DNA of 64,000 nt from Aselliscus stoliczkanus. Its lineage: Eukaryota > Chordata > Mammalia > Chiroptera > Hipposideridae. This document shows, in pieces, positions 35,518-46,300 of the stretch; position 1 is the first letter of the stretch, and every line of letters begins with the position of its first letter. The DNA is taken from NCBI GenBank assembly GCA_033961575.1, contig CM066731.1, positions 82,667,501-82,731,500 on the forward strand. The letters are read 5' to 3'. The notes below the pieces were generated by a model that did not search any database, was not told the DNA's origin, and saw only the letters and a list, made by a program, of their open reading frames with translations. The position numbers and the translations under genes are program-made.

Positions 35518-36061
35518 ACGAGGTCTGACAATTAAGTTCACAAAATTTGTTGCAACAATATTGCTAACTTTTTTAATATCAGAGGGATTTTTCATTATGA
35601 GTTTATACCAATTAGACAGACAGTTAATCAAGTTCACTATTTGGAAGTCCTGGAAAGGCTGTGTGAAAAAGTTAAATGACCTGAACTTTTCGCCAACAAT
35701 TCATGGCTCTTGCATCACAACAACGCACCAGATCACACGGTGCTGTCTGTGAGGGAGTTTTTAGCCAGTAAACAAATAATTGTATTGGAACACCCTCCGT
35801 ACTCACCTGATCTGGCCCCAGTGACTTCTTTCTTTACTCAAAGATACAGAAAATATTGAAAGGAAGACATTTTTATGACATTCAGGACATCATGGGTAAT
35901 ATGACGACAGCTCTGATGGGCATTCCAGAGAAAGAATTCCAAAATTGCTTCGAAGGGTGGACTAGGTGCTGGCGTCAGTGTGGCCGTGATGATATTCAGC
36001 AGTGAGGTCTGTAGCACTTTTTCTAGGATGAGTTTGTGAACTTAATTGTCCAACTTCGTGT
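35518..36061 (+). mobile_element. Mariner-family DNA transposon, internally deleted
   Basis: Terminal inverted repeats are visible: CGAGGTCTGACAATTAAGTT at the left and CTTAATTGTCCAACTTCG at the right, with TA next to both ends. At about 545 bp it is far below the roughly 1.3 kb of an autonomous mariner, so more than half of the transposase gene is gone, mainly the N-terminal part. Confidence 0.88.
35625..36005 (+). pseudogene. Mariner transposase C-terminal remnant
   Basis: A mariner DD34D catalytic-domain remnant is readable: VREFLASKQIIVLEHPPYSP (about 35745-35806), the family hallmark before the third catalytic Asp. The second catalytic Asp position, normally in an HHDNAPAH-type motif, here reads NNAPDH, so the acidic residue is lost. 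A 1-base frame change occurs just before the third Asp near 35820, with the frame then continuing to a stop near 36003. It cannot encode an active transposase. Confidence 0.85.
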
Positions 36062-36339
36062 ATTTGATCTTGGTCCACAGTTTCTGGTTCAGAGCTCCCC
36101 AAACCCTTGGAATTCCCTGAGTGAGAAGAGCAATGGGAACATCTTTTGTTATAACATTTGGTCTCTCCTCCTCAGTTCCTGAAAATGCTTCAGAGCCATA
36201 AGAGTGAAATGGGTGTCTTGTTATTTCTTACAAGCCGCTTTCGACCACATCTGGGTTTATGCTAATGAGATTTATTTTAGGGATGGAGGCTCCCTGCCAG
36301 ACCTTGAACAGGAGTTTGAAACTTCCAGCTCCACACTCT
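36062..36339. other. Non-coding interval, nothing recognisable
   Basis: No supported feature. Confidence 0.3.
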
Positions 36340-37285
36340 GATTTCTGGGGAGAGAGAGAGGCTGGAGGATTAATCAATAACCAATGGCCAATGATTTAAT
36401 CAATCATGCCTATGTAATGAAGGCTCCACAAAATTCCAAAAGGAGAGTTTCATGATTGGGGCTTCCAGATTGGGGAACCAGAGCTACTCCATGTGCCCCT
36501 GTGATGGGCCCCAAACTCCATGAGGACCTCATGGACCTCACTCTATTATCTCTTCAGCTGGCTGTTGATTTGTATCCTTTATTTGCTACTTAAAAGCTTT
36601 TTTTCAATTAGAGTTGATGTCCAATATTATTTTATATTAGTTTCAGGCATACAGCACAGTGGTCAGATATCCAGATAATTTACAAAGTAATCCTTCCAGT
36701 CAATCCATTACCCACCTGACACCATACATAGCACAATATTATTGACTATATTCCCTATGCTATACTTTGCATCCCCCAGGACTACTGATGGGCACCTATG
36801 TTGCTTCCATATCCTGGTATTGTAAATAATGCTGCAATGAATATTAGGAGTGAAAATATCTTTTTGAATTAGTATTTTGGATTTCTTTGGATAAATATCC
36901 CAAAGTGGAATTGCTGGGTCATAAATTCTTTGTATCCTTTAATATCCTTAGTAATAAATCAGTAATCTAGTGAGTAAACTGGTTTCCTGAGTCCTGGAAG
37001 CCATTTTTGCAAATTTATCAAACCTAAGGAGGGGTCTGTCTATAAATCTACACACTATAGCCAATCAGTCAGAAGCATGGGTAGCAACTTGTACTTGTGA
37101 TTGGCATCTGAAGTGGAGGGCAGTCTTTGAGTGGGACTGAACATTTAACCTAAGGAATCTGATGTGATTTCTGGTAGATAGAGTCAGAATAGAGCTGAAT
37201 TGTAGGACACCCAGCTGATGTCTGAGAATTGCTTGTTAGTGGTGTGGGGAAAACCCCACCACACATTGGAATTGGGTGGCAGAAT
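36340..37285 (+). mobile_element. LTR-type repeat (ERVL/MaLR-like guess), split by an L1 fragment
   Basis: 'TGCCTATGTAATGAAGGCTC' and CACAAAATTCCAAAAGGAGA precede a poly(A)-signal-like AATAAA (36953-36958) in 'AATCAGTAATCTAGTGAGTA', then GAGTCCTGGAAGCC and AGGAGGGGTCTG. This order is familiar from an old LTR family. Downstream parts to about 37285 (GGACACCCAGCTGATGTCTG) belong to the same unit. Exact name uncertain. Confidence 0.5.
36582..36928 (-). mobile_element. LINE-1 3' end, minus, with 13-bp target duplication
   Basis: 'TTAGTTTCAGGCATACAGCA' (reverse of the L1 3' UTR) runs to 'GGAATTGCTGGGTCATA' (reverse of late ORF2), with the middle deleted. TTTGTATCCTTTA repeats at 36569-36581 and 36929-36941. 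This shows insertion into the surrounding LTR-like repeat. Confidence 0.85.
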
Positions 37286-37469
37286 CTTAGCCCCCCAGGC
37301 TAGTCTGTCATTGTTTTTTGTTCAGTGCTTGCTAACTCTGCCTATATATTTTTCTTCAGGCTGGAAATTCAATAAGGAAAAACCAAGATCCCCTAACAAG
37401 AATCACTCACTCTCCTATTTTGCCTTTGGGTCCTTTCTTCTTGAGAGACAAATAGTGAGAGGCCATACT

Positions 37470-37620
37470 TACATGGCTCTTACAGGTGCCAGGCTCTGTC
37501 ATGTATGTCCTGACATATATTATTTCCTTGAGTCCTTATGGCAAACCCATGAGGTGAGTTCCATTATCCTTATCCCCATTTTACAGATGAGGAAACTGAG
37601 GCACTCCCAGATTCCATTGG
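37470..37620 (-). repeat. MIR, minus orientation
   Basis: 'CCATTTTACAGATGAGGAAA' CTGAGGCACTC with 'GGTGCCAGGCTCTGTCATGT' upstream is a clear reverse MIR. Confidence 0.85.
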
Positions 37621-37820
37621 CTAAACCACTCTGTCTCTAGTGAATAGCTTTCCAATTGCCCATGGGGTTGTATTTCTTAAACCAGCTCTGATGAACCCAG
37701 GGGTCCTCATGTGGGCCAATTCTCCACCCCCCCAGGGGACATTGGCAATGTCTAGAGACCTTTTCAGTTGTCATGGCTGGGAGGGTGCTACTGGCATCTG
37801 CTGAGTAGAGACCAGAGATG

Positions 37821-38101
37821 GGTTTCTTTGTAGTTTTTTTTTTTTTTTTTTTGAGAGCAGTGTCACTGGCCCTCATATGTGGGACCCGAACCGGCGCCGC
37901 TGACTTCCCAAGCCAGCGCTTAACCACCACGCCATTCAGCCGGCCCAAAAGAAATTTTTGAACAACCATGTACAAACTGTCAGAAATACCTTTTTTTTTT
38001 TTTTTTTTTGAGGGCAGTGTCACTGGCTCTCATATGTAGGACCAAACCAGGGCCGCTGGCTTCCCAAGCCAGTGCTTAACCACCGTGCCACTCAGCCGGC
38101 C
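37821..38101 (-). mobile_element. Composite unit of two short SINEs inside one target duplication
   Basis: Two short-form SINEs lie in tandem in minus orientation (heads ending near 37947 and 38101). AGAGACCAGAGATG, 14 bp perfect, lies at 37807-37820 and 38102-38115, outside the pair. The inner flanks of the left SINE (GGTTTCTTTGTAG and AAAAGAAATTTTTG) do not form a direct repeat. In element orientation: SINE, A-tail, 44 bp of unrelated sequence, SINE, A-tail, 13 bp, target duplication. Confidence 0.85.
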
Positions 38102-38115
38102 AGAGACCAGAGATG

Positions 38116-39040
38116 TCGCAGTGCACAGGTCAGCCCTTCCCAAACTAAGGAGTACCCAGCCCAAAATTCCAGTAGATTGAGAAACCCTGGATTAACCAAA
38201 GCCCCTCTAAAGCTGTCTGAGAGAAATCCTCTGGTTTGGTTGTTTTTGTCTTGATGTTTCTCCTCCTTGCTCCACGTTATATGCCTTCTCTCCTACCTAG
38301 ATCCTGCTTTGCACCCAGGATGCCCTCCCTGGCTGCAGTCCACAGCCCAAGCCCCACACCTTCGTGCCTTTTGGAGTCGGTTCAGATCCCTGGGGCTTGG
38401 GTCTCAGCCTGGAGTCCTACTAAAGGGCACAACCTCAGCTGGTTGTCTGTGTGGTTTATTTGGGAGGAGAACTCAGGGAGCAGAGTGAGGGGCTGGTGGA
38501 GTGAAATGGAGAAAATTCAAATCAAGGGTATATTGTAGAGGTGATCTCTGTCCTGCTAGAGGCTTCTAGGGAATGTCTCTGTCCCCCTATCCTGAGGCAG
38601 AGGGCTGCTCTGAGCATCGGTAACTGTCCTGCGCATCTGAGCTGTGCATGCAGAGCTGGTGCTCCAGGTGACCCATGTTACAGTGTTGGAGAAACCCTGG
38701 GACAGAAGAGGGAGTGAAAGCCTGCAGGGGGCAGGCCAGGCACAGCTGTGGTCAGATAGGAGGCTGAGGGGGTGTGAGATGGGACACTAGGGGCATCTAG
38801 TATAGCAAGGGACAGACCCAGTTGGCCAGTGTTGAGACCCCCACCACACACTCCACAGGCTGACACACGTACAACCCCCGGTGAGTATGGGCCTGAGACC
38901 TTCCTTCAGGTACACCATTATCCAGCTAGGAAAAAGACAGGACCACATCAAACATTCGGTGAGGCTGGAGGACATTACACAACCCAGTTTCACAACCATT
39001 TAGCAATGGTTGGAAATGTCTGAGCTAGAAGGAACTTGAA
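38116..39040. other. Non-coding interval, nothing recognisable
   Basis: No supported gene. Open frames overlap on both strands. Confidence 0.35.
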
Positions 39041-39120
39041 GGAGGCTCTTGTTAATTCTAGTCCAACCTTCTGACTTAGAGATGAGAAAACTGAGGTTCA
39101 TTTATTCACTCGTTAGCAAC
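39041..39120 (-). repeat. MIR fragment, minus orientation
   Basis: 'CTTAGAGATGAGAAAACTGA' GGTTCA, a reverse MIR core. Confidence 0.6.
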
Positions 39121-39152
39121 TATGCCCATTTTATTATAGTAAAAAGGGAGAG

Positions 39153-39257
39153 GGCCGGCTGAGTGGCGCAGGTGGTTAAGCGCTGGTTTGGAAAGCCAGC
39201 AGCCCCGGTTCGGGTCCTACATATGAGGGCCAGTGACACTGCCCTCAAAAAAAAAAA
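39153..39257 (+). mobile_element. Short SINE with target duplication
   Basis: GGCCGGCTGAGTGGCGCAGG head, GGTTCGGGTCC B-box, CATATGAGGGCCAGTGACAC and an A-tail. AAAAAGGGAGAG flanks both ends. Confidence 0.95.
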
Positions 39258-39599
39258 AAAAAGGGAGAGAGGTTAAGTAACTTCTAAAGGTGGCTCATGT
39301 CACCACTAGGTCCTACAGGGATTCAGTAAGGGATCCTAGAGGATTGGATAAGACAGGGGGTAGGGTGGGAAGGGCCAGCTTCTGGCATCTCAGCTGACTT
39401 ACGGTCCCACCTAGAGGTGATTCCCTATCATTTTGGACACATCTAGGAACACCAGTGGCTTTTGCCAGAGTCTTTGCTCATCTCTCCCATTTGTTAATGG
39501 GTATTGATCAGCAAACAAATGCTTAAATGCAAGAGATGAGGCCTCTGTTTAAAGAACAGGCATTAATTTTTGTAGAATGTGGAGTCCAGCACAATATGA

Positions 39600-39860
39600 A
39601 TAGTCCTTCCCTTTCCGGAATTTCTAGTTCTGTCTAACCTCAGGCAAGTCATCTTTCCTCTCTCTGGGCCTCAGTTTCCCCTCATTTTTAACAAAGCTGG
39701 AGCCTTCCAGGAAGGCATGCTTGATGACTGACTAATTGGTTGAATGCATGAACCAACCCATAGAACGATCAGTGGAAGCAGTCTTGGAGACGGTCTTACC
39801 CAATCTCTTGTTTAAATGGGGCAACTGAGGCCTAGAGAAAGGAAGTATGAATTGCCCTCC
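39600..39860. repeat. Two MIR fragments
   Basis: 'CTGGGCCTCAGTTTCCCCTC' near 39664 is a plus MIR core; 'GGGGCAACTGAGGCCTAGAG' near 39818 is a reverse one. Confidence 0.65.
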
Positions 39861-40236
39861 AAACACCCAGAAACAAATGAAGAAGGCAGATGTTAAACCA
39901 ATACAAGGTGATAAGTGTCAGAACAATGTGTGCCAGGAACACAAGCATTAACCAGAGAAGCACGAGGAAGTCTGTCAGCCTGCTTCAGAACTGGAAACAG
40001 CCTTAAATCCCCCCAGATGCCATAGAGGGGTCTGCCAACATTGTATTTTCTTATTCCCTCCCTTTCTCCTTCGTTTCCTCCCTCCTTTCCCCCTCCATCT
40101 CCCTCTGTGACCATCAGGGTTTCAGGTTGCCCACAGCAGACCTGGACTGTCCCTGTCTGGGACAGGATATAGGCCCTCACAGAATCTAGGCAGGCCGAAG
40201 GGAAACAGACAGGAACCACAGGCTGCCAGAAAGACA

Positions 40237-40475
40237 GCTGAGGACGTGACAGGACACTGCACGGATACCAGGTGCCACCACTGGCCCTGCTGCTCCTGTT
40301 GCTGGGGGCAGCAATGCCACGTCAGCCAGCAGGACTTCTGACCTGTCCTACTTCTGGATGTCCTTTCCTCTAGACCCAAATTCCTGGCGGCAGCCTCCTA
40401 TCATCTGAACTCAGGGCACCTGTGCCAACCAGCTGCTGAGGCCAAGGAGAGTGAATCAGGGCCTGCCTATCCCAG
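40237..40475 (+). repeat. Unnamed dispersed repeat, copy 1
   Basis: 'GTGCCACCACTGGCCCTGCT', 'GGGGGCAGCAATGCCAC', 'CAGCCAGCAGGACTTCTGAC' and CATCTGAACTCAGGGCACCT are all found in reverse complement at 43262-43490 in the same order. I do not recognise the family. Confidence 0.75.
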
Positions 40476-41654
40476 CCCTAGTCAGTCATTGTCTAAGGGC
40501 TGCTCCAGGAGGGTGACACCTGCCCCATGGCACCAGGCCATCTGTGTATGTGTGCAGCAAGGTGGCTGTGACAATTGAAGCAAGTTGCAGGTGCCAGCTG
40601 TTAGACCCCAAGCCCTCAGAAGCGGGAGCATGGGTGCACACAAGCAGTAAAGGGGACCAAGGGAATCACAGTAGTGCCCCCTAAACCACTGAAGGTATTT
40701 TTGCCTCCCCTTTACAGAGACAATAACAAGCCTTTGTTTCCTGGGTCATTACTGACTGTGTTGCTCAACCAGCTAACATCAGAAGCTGACCAGGCCCACA
40801 GGAAGACAAGGCTTTTGTTTTCAAAGTCTGGGTTCCTGCCCTTGATGGAGTGGACTTCTCTAGAAGGAAAGGACACTGATGTTTGCAAAGGTTGGAATCC
40901 ATGGAGGAAAAAGGATTTAGTCTTCCCCAGGACCTAGAAATTGACAGAGGTTCTGGAGGTGGGGCCTTGCAGATGGCAGGGTCCCGTGCCTTCATCTGGA
41001 CATCTTCCCAATTAGATAGCAAACTTCATATAGGAGGTGCCTACAGAGGCTGACCTTAGATCCTGAGGCTCCCAGGCTTAGCAAAGACCCCCAATTTCAG
41101 CCTCTCATGGAAGCAGAAGGATCACACCTTATCAGAGGAACCACTGAGAGCAGAAAAACAGAGGGCTTTTCCCTGAACCTTCACCCTGGGAGAACTGTGC
41201 CCAAAACATGACAGATATGGATTTCTCATCTATGTTGACAAATGGGGGCTTGCAGCCAGTTTAATTTGATTTACAGCAAATAAAAGGTGACATGCTTTCA
41301 CCCCCAGCAAGAACTAACCCCTTTCCTCAGTGCCTCTACCATGTGGAGTACATTTCCATAATATTGGTTCTTTGCATGATTGTCCTTCCTCCCTAGGAGA
41401 CCCTGGTCTCCTTAGGGGAGAGATCGTTTTTTCACCATTTCTGCATGCCATGTACCCAGCAGGGACCCAGCACACTGGGAGTCTGCAAGGAGTGGGATCT
41501 ATTACTACCAACCTTCCCCTACCTGAGCACATAGGACATCATAGTGTTGTTAGTCATTTGCATTTCTACATCCCCTTCTTTTCTCATCACCTCGTAGCTC
41601 TCCAAACACATAGAGCAGTGCAGGAACTCGTAAATGTTTCATGAAAGAAGAGAG
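40476..41654. other. Non-coding interval, nothing recognisable
   Basis: No supported gene or repeat. Confidence 0.35.
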
Positions 41655-41701
41655 GGATGGATGGATGGATGGATGGATGGATGGATGGATGGATGGATGG
41701 A
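41655..41701 (+). repeat. (GGAT)n microsatellite
   Basis: About 11 uninterrupted GGAT units followed by two interrupted units (ACTGACAGATGGATGG). Confidence 0.97.
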
Positions 41702-42079
41702 CTGACAGATGGATGGACTGACAGTTGGGGCCAGTGAGCAAATGAAGGAGTGCTGCTCCAGAGTGATCTATTTGGGCCACAGCCACTTCCCGTTGACTGA
41801 GCAGTTAGCATGCCACAGGGCCAATCAGCTTTAAATGCAAGGGAGTGTGTGGCCAGAGGAAAGTTTCTGCTTTCTCTCCTTGGCCCTGACAGCCACTTCC
41901 CTGAGGGCTAACAGAGGCCTTCTAGACCAATTGTGCTATCAGGAAGGAAAAGCCCTGAAAAGACACTTTGCATTCAGAAAATTAACATTTATAACACAGC
42001 CCTCTGGAAATACACCCCCAGCCATCTTGGTGGGTCTGACCCAACTTACTCGACCTTTCCTATCTCCCCTATGTTCTAA

Positions 42080-42440
42080 ATACCTTGGCATGTGGAACAA
42101 GCACCCTCATTCCCATCCATTGCTTGTGGAAGTACCCACTGATATAGCCTCTACTCAACAGCAATTTGAAAATATCGGGTAACATTTTAAATGGGCATAC
42201 CATTTGATCCAGGCACTCTCCTCCTGAGAATTTATCCTGCAAATACAGTCACATATATGTACCCCAAACCATAAACACTCCTTGTAAAAGCAAAGCATGG
42301 AAACCATTGAACTCTCCATTAGAAGGGAGATAAATTAATATGGCATATTCTGCAGCCATCACAAAGAATGAGAATCCTATATGCTCTGACATGGAGCAAT
42401 CTCCGGACACTTTGCTGAGGTGGGGGAGCAAGGTGCAGAT
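42080..42440 (+). mobile_element. Old LINE-1 3' fragment
   Basis: 'CATACCATTTGATCCAGGCA', 'GAATTTATCCTGCAAATAC' and 'ATTAATATGGCATATTCTGC' AGCC follow the end of L1 ORF2. Diverged and dead. Confidence 0.75.
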
Positions 42441-42942
42441 TTGTGTGCATCTTTTGCTATCCTCGGTGATAGTGTTATCTAGCAGAGAGGGAATGGAGGG
42501 GCAGTCTTGTGTTGTCACTTACTGGGTACAGCTTATGGAGGGAGAGGGGATGGAAGGGACTGCACTGTCGGTCCCCTTGTAGTACTGAGGTTCTCAGTTG
42601 CTTGCTGCAGAGTTTGAGGGTGGAGTGAGCCCCCCACCACTCTGCAGCCACATCCTTCTCTCTGGATGAAGTTCTTTTCAGTCCTTTCCTCTTAAGGATG
42701 CCTCAGAGCACAAAGAACAAAATGCCCACTGAGATGTTCTCTGGAGAAGCTGGGTGGCCCTGAGCCACCCTCACCTCTCCAGCACTCCCAGAATGAAAGA
42801 GGCCAGCCCTGGGCCTAGGCTGGAGTCTCCTGCTGACTTGGTCTCCACCTGCCTTCTCACAGGCTGTGAGCTCTTTGAGGCCTGGACCACGTCCTACATG
42901 AAGGGGGTATGGGGAGGCCAGGTGTATACAGAACACACAGGA

Positions 42943-43169
42943 TCCTGTTTCTCTGATAATAAGACCAGGTCTTATACTAATTTTTACTTCAAGAGACGCA
43001 TTTTATTCACTTATTCATGTGTAAAAATGTACATTTATTCAAATACAGTCATATCTGGCTGACAATCTTAACTGGGGCTTATTTGGGGTTGGGGCTTATA
43101 TTATGAGTACCCTGAAAATCATGCTGGGGCTAATTTTCCAGTTAGATCTTATTTTCGGGAAACACAGTA
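42943..43169. mobile_element. MITE-like DNA transposon with about 25-bp inverted termini
   Basis: Left CCTGTTTCTCTGATAATAAG ACC pairs with the right end GATCTTATTTTCGGGAAACA CAG in reverse complement. TA follows the right end. The interior contains 'GGGGCTTATATTATGAG' and 'GGGGCTAATTTTCC'. Length about 227 bp with no coding potential. Superfamily not assigned. Confidence 0.65.
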
Positions 43170-43261
43170 GATGGACCCAGTATCTGGACAGTCTTCTCAT
43201 ATTTTAGGAATGGGCCACTGAAAGGGGATGTGAGTCTTGGAGAGGGCCCTACCTCCTTCTG

Positions 43262-43490
43262 GAAAGCTTAGAAGGCCCCGACTTGTTCTCCTTGGCCTGG
43301 GCAGCTAGATGTCTGCAGGTGCCCTGAGCTCAGATGATGAAAGATTCCCGGCATACATTTTGGCCTAGAGGGAGGAACATCCAGAGGCAGGTCAGGTCAG
43401 AAGTCCTGCTGGCTGAGGTGGCATTGCTGCCCCCAGCAGCAGAAGCAGCAGGGCCAGTGGTGGCATCTGGAGTCCACAGTGCCCTGTCAT
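43262..43490 (-). repeat. Unnamed dispersed repeat, copy 2 (inverted)
   Basis: Reverse complement matches 40237-40475, for example CCAGCAGGACTTCTGACCTG and GGGGGCAGCAATGCCACC. Similarity by eye is high over the central 120 bp, and weaker outside. Confidence 0.75.
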
Positions 43491-44129
43491 TAGTCTTCAG
43501 CACCATCTTCTTAGTTCTTTCCCTTTCTCTGCCTCTGCTTCTGAGGAACCTGTCCTATGACAACCAGTGAGGACAAAACACAAATTATGACCCATTCCTT
43601 ATGTTTTCCTAACAAATCCAATGAATGTGTTGTGTGAAAGGTGATTTCAGAGCAGAAGGAACCCCACAACCTATCCAGTGTCCTTTGTTTCAGATGGGTG
43701 GGCCAAATGACCAGCACAGGCCAGGAGAGGCGGCTTTCCAGGGCACAGGTGAGAACATGATTTTTGCTCACCACAAACTCAGGGCGTCCCTAGTGCAGCT
43801 CAGCCGCCCTACACCAATGAATCTGGTGCTAGCGAAGTCCAAGTCCAGAATTAGGGAAGTGAAATTGCACTTAAACCAGCAAAGCCACATGTTCCTGAGG
43901 TTGTGGGTTCAGCTGCAGGGTGCAGTTAAAGAGGGACATTCAGCATCTGGGTGGAAGCTCCCAGGTGACCTTGTCCTAGACAGTGAAGGGGCTAGAAACC
44001 AAGGTGTGTGGCCCAAGGCTGCTTGCTCTCTCGAGACCAAGTGCAGGGACTGATCTTCCTAAGAGGAATAAAGAAGTCTGGATAGAGCAAGTGGGGATTG
44101 AGCTTTGCAGGATGAAAGGGTGGGCATTG
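43491..44129. other. Non-coding interval, nothing recognisable
   Basis: No supported gene or repeat. The unnamed repeat may extend to about 43570. Confidence 0.35.
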
Positions 44130-44510
44130 GAGACAGAGGGTGCTTCCCTCAGACTTGCTCTGTGACCTTGAATAAGTCATTTTACCTCTCAAAGCCTTGC
44201 TTTCCTTTTATGTATATAAGATGAGGCCATTAACAGTACAATAAGTCCTCATATAATGTCATTGAGAGGTTCTTGGAACTGTGGCAATATGATGAATGAT
44301 GAACAGGCTAATTAATATAAACAAGTTAAGTTCCTATGGCACCTCATCAACATTATAACAAAAAAACACTGAACTCAACAATGTTATTTGAGGACCTGCT
44401 GTATTTAATTCGTAGAGTATTGTAAAGATTAAATAAGCTGTGCAAGCGAAGAACTTAGCACAGGGCCCGGTGCACAGTAAATGCAGAGAAAATGTTAGGC
44501 ATTATTGTTA
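44130..44510 (+). repeat. MIR split by a small DNA transposon
   Basis: 'CTCTGTGACCTTGAATAAG' to TACCTCTCAAAGCCTTGC, then after the insertion 'GTAAAGATTAAATAAGCTGT' and GCACAGTAAATGCAGAG: a MIR interrupted between its core and 3' part. Confidence 0.8.
44243..44403. mobile_element. Small palindromic MITE inserted in the MIR
   Basis: The left end AGTCCTCATATAATGTCATT pairs with the reverse complement of the right end CAATGTTATTTGAGGACCTG. TA occurs at the ends. The whole element can fold into a hairpin. No coding capacity. Confidence 0.65.
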
Positions 44511-45599
44511 TATTTGTATAAGGAGGAGCTGAGGGAACTGAAGACAAACACCTATAGGTGTATTTCAAGGCTCAGACCAAATGGAGAGATCTCCTGACTG
44601 TCCTCTTATTTCCTTTCCCTGCAACTTGGAATTGGCCAGCCCCTCTTCAGGCATCCCTGTATGTACCCTGGAGCGGATGATATGATGTGCCTGCCAAACC
44701 CTCCTTCTACACAGAGGCACTTACGTCCCCCTAGAGTAGTGGCTGCAATGGTGCAATGGCTGCAAGCCCTCTCTGAGCATCACCTTCAGCTGAGGGCAGA
44801 TGCCGTGTCCAAACCCATGCCCTTGCTGGGAGCAGCCCACATTATAAGGGGATAGAGCGGGGCAGGCCAGTCTTCTTGCCTCAGTTTGCAGTAACTCTGA
44901 AGGGCCACCTGGCTCAGAGCTCCTCCTAGGTTCGGCTGAGGACTCTGTTGTGATTGCATCTCAATTTATCTTTGCCTTCTGCCCAGTCTTGCTCCTTTTA
45001 TTCCCTTACAAGCATCAACCTCCTACATACAAACCCAACTCAGGACACACCCTCTGCATTTACTCCATGTCTGTTTGTTTCCTCCAAAAACACTGGGGAG
45101 TTTTAGAATGGCAGGGTCCGTGTGTTCTCACCAGTGTCTCCAGCCCCTAGCACAGAACAACACAGTGTATTAAGGTTAGTCCAGGTGCTGTCAGAACCCA
45201 GAGGAGGAAACGCCTAGGTAAAAGGAGTGGCTTCCAGGTAGTGGTGGCTTCTGAGCTGAGTCCAGTGCTAGCCTTCGGTGTGCCCACTTGACTGGCCAGC
45301 TAAGCACAGGAGCTGGGCTCAGGTGAGGGGCTTCAGGACGGTGCCCACCAGGGTGCTGCAGGTTCCTGAAGAGGGTGGCAATTACGAGCTCCCAATGCTC
45401 TATAAGGAATGCATGGCATAAGCTGCTGCATGTAGAATGAGAATTCACAGGGAGAGGAGTGTGGGCAGGCAATTGCATCAGTGCAGAGTACAGCAAGGTG
45501 GAAGGAGGCAAAGCTGACCCTGGAGTCTCCAGCCCGAATGGGCAGGAAGGTTGGGGCACAGTTATCTCCGACACAGCTTCTGGTGGTGGGAGTGTGGAG

Positions 45600-45800
45600 G
45601 ATAATATAAGATAGTATTATATTATATTTAATTATGATTAATTATATTTAATTATAGTATACATATATATAAAATTTTCCCAAACTGGGTATGATGATAT
45701 TTTGTAACTTTTTTTCAATTTTTAACTATTGTGAACCTCTTTCCAGGTCATTCTTTAAACATCATTTATAAAGATTGTATAATATGTCATTTTTATACAA
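45600..45800. other. AT-rich low-complexity stretch
   Basis: Reiterated TTATATTTAATTATAGTATA-like sequence, then an AT-rich block that resembles old reverse L1 (TTTTTAACTATTGTGAACC). No gene. Confidence 0.5.
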
Positions 45801-46119
45801 TTTTTATGCAGAGGAAAGCCTTTGCAAACACTTATCTTCAGCTGAGAAGCTTGGGGAGAGCCGTACGCACAGATTGGACAGGCATAGGGTTAGAGATAAG
45901 AGCTGAAACTCAGGAAGCCAAGTGAGTGAGTGGAGTGAGTGAGTGAGTGGAGAAGGCTGAAGATCCCCAGGGCAGGAGAGGAACAGGGGTGGGCACTGAT
46001 GGCCAAGGTGGGAGGTCATGGAGAAGCGAGGCAGAGGAAGAAAGGTCTCAGAAGTAAAAAAAGTCAAATGTTGCTTGGATGGCAAGGAAGCTGAAGTCAA
46101 AGGAAGCCTTTGGGAATTG

Positions 46120-46300
46120 AGAGCATGGGTTTTAGAATCAGAGCTGGGTCCGGGATGCAGCTTTTTTACTTGCTGCCTGTGTGCCCTTGGGCAAATCGCT
46201 TAACCTCTCTGGTTTCTGTATCTAGATTTGTAAAATGTGATTGTCACAGGGACTAAAGAGCACAATAGTTGGGAAAGTGCCTTGCTGTGGGGAGTGCCAG
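46120..46300 (+). repeat. MIR SINE
   Basis: 'GAATCAGAGCTGGGTCC', 'CCTTGGGCAAATCGCTTAAC' and CTCTCTGGTTTCTG then GTAAAATGTG follow MIR over about 180 bp. Confidence 0.85.

Noticed and set aside
41655..41701. CRISPR-like array
   Set aside because: It is a simple tetranucleotide run without spacers, in a mammalian context.
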